DNA of 8,398 nt from contig PBSW01000045.1 of the NCBI GenBank assembly GCA_002726865.1, positions 1-8,398 of the forward strand. The letters run 5' to 3'. Origin of the DNA: Candidatus Bathyarchaeota archaeon. Its GTDB lineage: Archaea; Thermoproteota; Bathyarchaeia; TCS64. Position numbers and translations under genes: made by a program. Shown here in pieces: positions 5,771 through 8,398 of this stretch; position 1 is the first letter of the stretch, and every line of letters starts with the position of its first letter. The notes beneath the pieces are model-generated. The model saw only the letters and a list, made by a program, of their open reading frames with translations, was not told the origin of the DNA and searched no databases.

Positions 5771-7004
5771 GCTCCAGTGCATAGGTTGTGGCAAGTCCTG
5801 GCCACTAGCTGAAGAGAGATATCAGTGTAAAGAATGTGGGGATTTGCTGGAAGTTGTATACGACCTTCCAGTCTTATCTAAACAGATTGATAGGTCTGCG
5901 TGGGAAAAGCGGCGTTTTGGAGTTTGGAGATACCGCGAGCTCATACCAGTAGGTAATAACCGGACTGAAATAACCTTGGGAGAAGGCGGCACAAATCTCT
6001 ATGAATGTAAGCGCTTAGGAGAAGAACTTGGACTTCCGCACCTATATGTCAAGAACGAGGGCGAGAATCCGACTGGTTCCTTTAAGGATAGGGGAATGAC
6101 AGTAGGAGTTACTAGGGCTCTAGAAATCGGCGTCAGGACAGTTGTCTGTGCTTCTACTGGTAACACTTCCGCCTCGTTAGCAGCTTATACTGCCCGTGCG
6201 GGGCTCCGCTGCGTCGTCCTAATTCCCACTGGAAAAATTGCTTTTGGAAAGCTCGCCCAAGCTATGATACATGGTGCATTGGTAGTTCAAGTCCAAGGGA
6301 ACTTCGATGAGGCACTAGATCTGGTCTTCCAGCTCTGTCGACGTCATAAAGAGGCGTACCTACTAAATTCAGTAAACCCTTTTCGTTTGGAAGGACAGAA
6401 GACCTTGGCCTATGAAGTCTGGGAACAATCGATGGGAACAGAGCCCGATGTCCTGGTAACACCTGTGGGCAACGCTGGTAACATTAGCGCGATTTGGAAA
6501 GGCTTCAGTGAACTCAATTCTCTAGGTTTCCTAGAGAAATTGCCAAGGCTATTTGGAGTTCAGGCAGAAGGTGCTGCACCAATTGCTGAGTCAGTGAAGA
6601 AAGGACGTAAAGATATTATCATGAAAGATGCACCAGAAACAATTGCTACAGCCATACGTATTGGAGCACCCATTAGTTGGAAGAAGGCCCTAAGGGCAAT
6701 CTATGGATCTAATGGTGGAGCAGAGATCGTAAGTGATGAAGAGATTCTGACTGCTCAGAGACTCCTAGCGCGCTATGAGGGCCTTTTTGTAGAGCCAGCC
6801 AGTGCTAGTCCCATAGCTGCTTTGAAAAAGATGTTAAATGCGGGAATGATTTCTAGAAGTGACAGAATAGTATGTGTTGCCACGGGTCATGGATTAAAAG
6901 ATCCCGACGCAGTGACACATACTTATGAGCCCCCTCTAGAAATAAAAGCTGAACTTAGTGAGATAGAGAAACTTCTCGGTGTTGTAGAGGTCCCTGTCCG
7001 GTAG
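5757..7004 (+). CDS. thrC: Threonine synthase
   Basis: ThrC is a PLP enzyme (fold type II) that converts O-phosphohomoserine and water to L-threonine and phosphate. In the 415-residue form an N-terminal zinc-ribbon-like segment has CIGC (Cys8, Cys11) and CKEC (Cys24, Cys27), followed by the catalytic domain. NPTGSFKDRGM (104-114) contains the PLP-binding Lys110. ASTGNTSASLAAYTARAG (132-149) and PVGNAGNISAIWKGF (236-250) contact the PLP phosphate and substrate. FVEPASASPIAAL (344-356) and CVATGHGLKDP (373-383) are C-terminal hallmarks of archaeal/bacterial ThrC. The start is one of TTG 5754, ATG 5757 or ATG 5760; an in-frame TAA at 5751 excludes longer forms. With ATG 5757 the gene overlaps thrB by 14 nt, indicating translational coupling. 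Its last 82 nt are overlapped antisense by the convergent secreted-protein gene. Confidence 0.95.
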   Translation: MMWSRLQCIGCGKSWPLAEERYQCKECGDLLEVVYDLPVLSKQIDRSAWEKRRFGVWRYRELIPVGNNRTEITLGEGGTNLYECKRLGEELGLPHLYVKNEGENPTGSFKDRGMTVGVTRALEIGVRTVVCASTGNTSASLAAYTARAGLRCVVLIPTGKIAFGKLAQAMIHGALVVQVQGNFDEALDLVFQLCRRHKEAYLLNSVNPFRLEGQKTLAYEVWEQSMGTEPDVLVTPVGNAGNISAIWKGFSELNSLGFLEKLPRLFGVQAEGAAPIAESVKKGRKDIIMKDAPETIATAIRIGAPISWKKALRAIYGSNGGAEIVSDEEILTAQRLLARYEGLFVEPASASPIAALKKMLNAGMISRSDRIVCVATGHGLKDPDAVTHTYEPPLEIKAELSEIEKLLGVVEVPVR

Positions 7005-7771
7005 TCCCCGGCCTTTGTCAATCGTCGCCCAAATCTGAGAGCTAATAGAAATATGCCTACACCAACAGCCATCGTGAAGAGGGTAGATACTGGGAACTCT
7101 GGGATGACGTTAGTACCTACAACAATAATCGTATGACTACCTGTGTTGAATATCGTCGAGATCGTAGTGTGTGTCTGATTTACCTGCGAAAAGGTTGTTC
7201 CCTGTTCAGAGGTTCCGTCAACAGTTACATCAAATGGTGCAGATAATAGTTCATTGGCTAACGTCATATTGACGAAGCTCGAAGCTGTCGCTTCGACAGT
7301 TATGCTAATCTGCTTGGAAGGCTGGTCAAATTGAAAACCCGTAACTGTAGCGTCAGATAATACTTGTACGGGAAAAGTTAGCTCTTGCCACTCCGCATTG
7401 AAATTCTTTACTTCAAGCAGGAAGAAAGTAGTCTTTGCGTGATCGCCTCTATAGCTTACAGTAATTTCGTAAAGGCCCAACGGGTCTTGTTCGCTCAGCC
7501 GAGCCACTGATGACTGGAAGCTGCCATTCGATTCAGGGGTAACCTGAGCGTAACTCCATGGACTGCCTCCTGGTTTGAGAACTTGTATGGAAATGTCATG
7601 TTCAGTTGAAATCCCTGTAACGCTACCGCTTACTTCAACCAGTTCACCTCGTGCATAGATCGTCTTGTCAACCGTCACAGTCAAAGTCTCTACAGACCAT
7701 GCAGGAGACGACGAAACAGATAGGAATAACAGACTCATGGCAATCAGAGCCAGTGCCCCAGACTTCTTCAT
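6923..7771 (-). CDS. Secreted beta-rich protein with PEF-type C-terminal membrane anchor, function unknown
   Basis: The 282-residue product starts with a Sec signal peptide (KK at 2-3, hydrophobic stretch about 5-20, cleavage likely after AWS at 26). Two beta-rich parts follow. Residues about 28-123 resemble an Ig-like or MG2-type sandwich (TVTVDKTIYARGELVEVSG, then LGLYEITVSYRGDHA), and 124-220 form a second region. Near the C-terminus is VIPEFP (222-227), a hydrophobic helix (about 228-246) and an Arg cluster RFGRR (246-250). This is the layout of archaeal PEF/PEFG-CTERM sorting signals or a simple membrane anchor. There are three N-glycosylation sequons (Asn82, Asn168, Asn198) and no cysteines. 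ATG 7771 is chosen because GGAGG lies 7 nt upstream and the signal peptide follows; the longer open frame to 7957 would overlap the divergent neighbour. Unusually, 32 residues follow the Arg cluster, about 27 of them encoded antisense to thrC. Confidence 0.8.
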   Translation of the reverse strand: MKKSGALALIAMSLLFLSVSSSPAWSVETLTVTVDKTIYARGELVEVSGSVTGISTEHDISIQVLKPGGSPWSYAQVTPESNGSFQSSVARLSEQDPLGLYEITVSYRGDHAKTTFFLLEVKNFNAEWQELTFPVQVLSDATVTGFQFDQPSKQISITVEATASSFVNMTLANELLSAPFDVTVDGTSEQGTTFSQVNQTHTTISTIFNTGSHTIIVVGTNVIPEFPVSTLFTMAVGVGIFLLALRFGRRLTKAGDYRTGTSTTPRSFSISLSSAFISRGGS

Positions 7772-7778
7772 GGGTCGG

Positions 7779-7783
7779 CCTCC
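7779..7783 (-). promoter_or_regulatory. Ribosome-binding site GGAGG of the secreted-protein gene
   Basis: On the minus strand GGAGG precedes the ATG at 7771 by 7 nt. It is the strongest Shine-Dalgarno match in the window and fixes the start just before the signal peptide. Confidence 0.75.
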
Positions 7784-7887
7784 AGAGGCATGGTTTTTTT
7801 GTATTTTGGAAACTATGTAGAATAACACTTTACAAATAGTCCTCTGTGTTGGATATCTAGCATAAGTATTTGTAATTGAGTAACTAA

Positions 7888-7902
7888 ATGCGTTCACTAT
7901 GA
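7888..7902 (+). other. Mini-ORF overlapping the start codon of the right-end gene
   Basis: ATG CGT TCA CTA TGA encodes four residues (MRSL), and its stop codon overlaps the ATG at 7899 in the arrangement TATGA. If the mRNA has a leader including 7888, this could couple or dampen translation of the downstream gene. If transcription starts at or after 7888, it has no meaning. No ribosome-binding site is seen before it. Confidence 0.25.
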
Positions 7903-8398
7903 CTCGACGACTTCCTGGTGTCATTATTCTACTCTTATTGTTATCTCTACCCATCATAAATACTGCTTCTGCAGAAACTTCTCAGGTAGGTGGATATGAG
8001 ATTGGCCTTTCAATTTCTCCGCGAGTTCCAATTGTAGACCGTGCAAACACCCTAACGATTTCTATCAACGATGCTACCACTAAACAACCTCTAGAATCAC
8101 AATACACGATAACCATTAACACTCCTGGAGGCGGACAGGCCCTTCAACGGAACTTTAATGCTCCTGTTGGATCTTCAACTTTCGTCTACAAATTTCCAAG
8201 TAGTGGACTATTCGACGTGAAAATTGAAGTTACATCCGTCGAGGGAAACGAGGTAGATCCAGCAACTGCAAATTTTGAAGTAAATATTCGTAGTAGTGCC
8301 ACAGGTACTGGAACGTTTGCTGTTACAGAGGTAGAGACAACTGATACCGCCAGAAATAAAGATACCGAGTTTGAAGTTGGAAGCTTGATTATCGTAAG
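7899..8398 (+). CDS. Secreted protein, N-terminal part (partial at window end), function unknown
   Basis: An open frame from ATG 7899 runs without a stop to the window edge, giving 166 residues. It begins MTRRLPGVIILLLLLSLP and continues to INTASA, a typical Sec signal peptide with two arginines, a long leucine core and predicted cleavage after ASA (residue 25). The mature part is beta-rich and full of Thr, Ser and Val: YEIGLSISPRVPIVDRANTL, then TITINTPGGGQALQ, GSSTFVYKFPSSGLFDVKIE and TANFEVNIRS. The pattern suggests an extracellular Ig-like or YtkA/FixH-like beta-sandwich domain, though the assignment is weak. No cysteines or lipobox are seen. It is divergent from the other secreted protein across a 127-bp spacer. 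No clear ribosome-binding site precedes the ATG, and an AT-rich stretch (GTATTTGTAATT, 7866-7877) is placed for a near-leaderless promoter. The C-terminus, which would show whether it too is anchored, is outside the window. Confidence 0.75.
   Translation, partial: MTRRLPGVIILLLLLSLPIINTASAETSQVGGYEIGLSISPRVPIVDRANTLTISINDATTKQPLESQYTITINTPGGGQALQRNFNAPVGSSTFVYKFPSSGLFDVKIEVTSVEGNEVDPATANFEVNIRSSATGTGTFAVTEVETTDTARNKDTEFEVGSLIIV

Noticed and set aside
7772..7957. N-terminal extension of the anchored secreted protein to 7957
   Set aside because: It would put 62 residues before an obvious signal peptide, ignore the GGAGG at 7779-7783, and overlap the divergent gene starting at 7899.
1..8398. 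tRNA, rRNA, CRISPR array, insertion sequence or attachment site
   Set aside because: No cloverleaf-like segments, spaced direct repeats, transposase-like proteins or terminal inverted repeats were seen; all spacers are under 180 bp.

Overview
The window looks like a piece of an archaeal chromosome, most likely from the TACK superphylum and possibly the Thaumarchaeota/Nitrososphaeria. The clues are an archaeal proteasome beta subunit, an archaeal-type NMN adenylyltransferase (NadM), RNA 3'-phosphate cyclase, GGTGA/GGAGG ribosome-binding sites next to a leaderless-looking promoter, and a secreted protein ending in a PEF-type C-terminal anchor. The phylum-level placement is an inference. No rRNA or tRNA is present to settle it.

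Layout. At the left edge on the minus strand lie the first codons of a proteasome beta subunit (cut by the window), preceded in the same direction by rtcA. A roughly 100-bp divergent spacer separates rtcA from nadM on the plus strand. The plus strand then carries a class V PLP aminotransferase, a malic enzyme, homoserine kinase (thrB) and threonine synthase (thrC); thrB and thrC overlap by a few codons. The right end is different in kind. A minus-strand secreted, membrane-anchored protein converges on thrC and overlaps its 3' end. Divergent from it is the start of a second secreted protein that runs off the window and was reconstructed here from the sequence.

How the genes fit together. The central block is compatible with carbon and nitrogen flow around malate, pyruvate, oxaloacetate and the aspartate family. 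Malic enzyme interconverts malate and pyruvate. Class V aminotransferases of this type include alanine-glyoxylate, serine-pyruvate and some archaeal aspartate aminotransferases. ThrB and ThrC perform the last two steps of threonine synthesis. Aspartate kinase, aspartate semialdehyde dehydrogenase and homoserine dehydrogenase are not in the window. The rtcA-psmB side concerns RNA end processing and protein turnover, and NadM makes NAD.

Most of the window is ordinary housekeeping DNA and I see no clear new multi-gene system. The points most worth checking are the apparent loss of the catalytic Thr1 in the proteasome beta subunit, the divergent pair of secreted proteins (one with an antisense-encoded C-terminal tail), a 13-nt sequence shared by two intergenic regions, and a GACGAA/GTCGTT repeat cluster just upstream of the malic enzyme TATA box.
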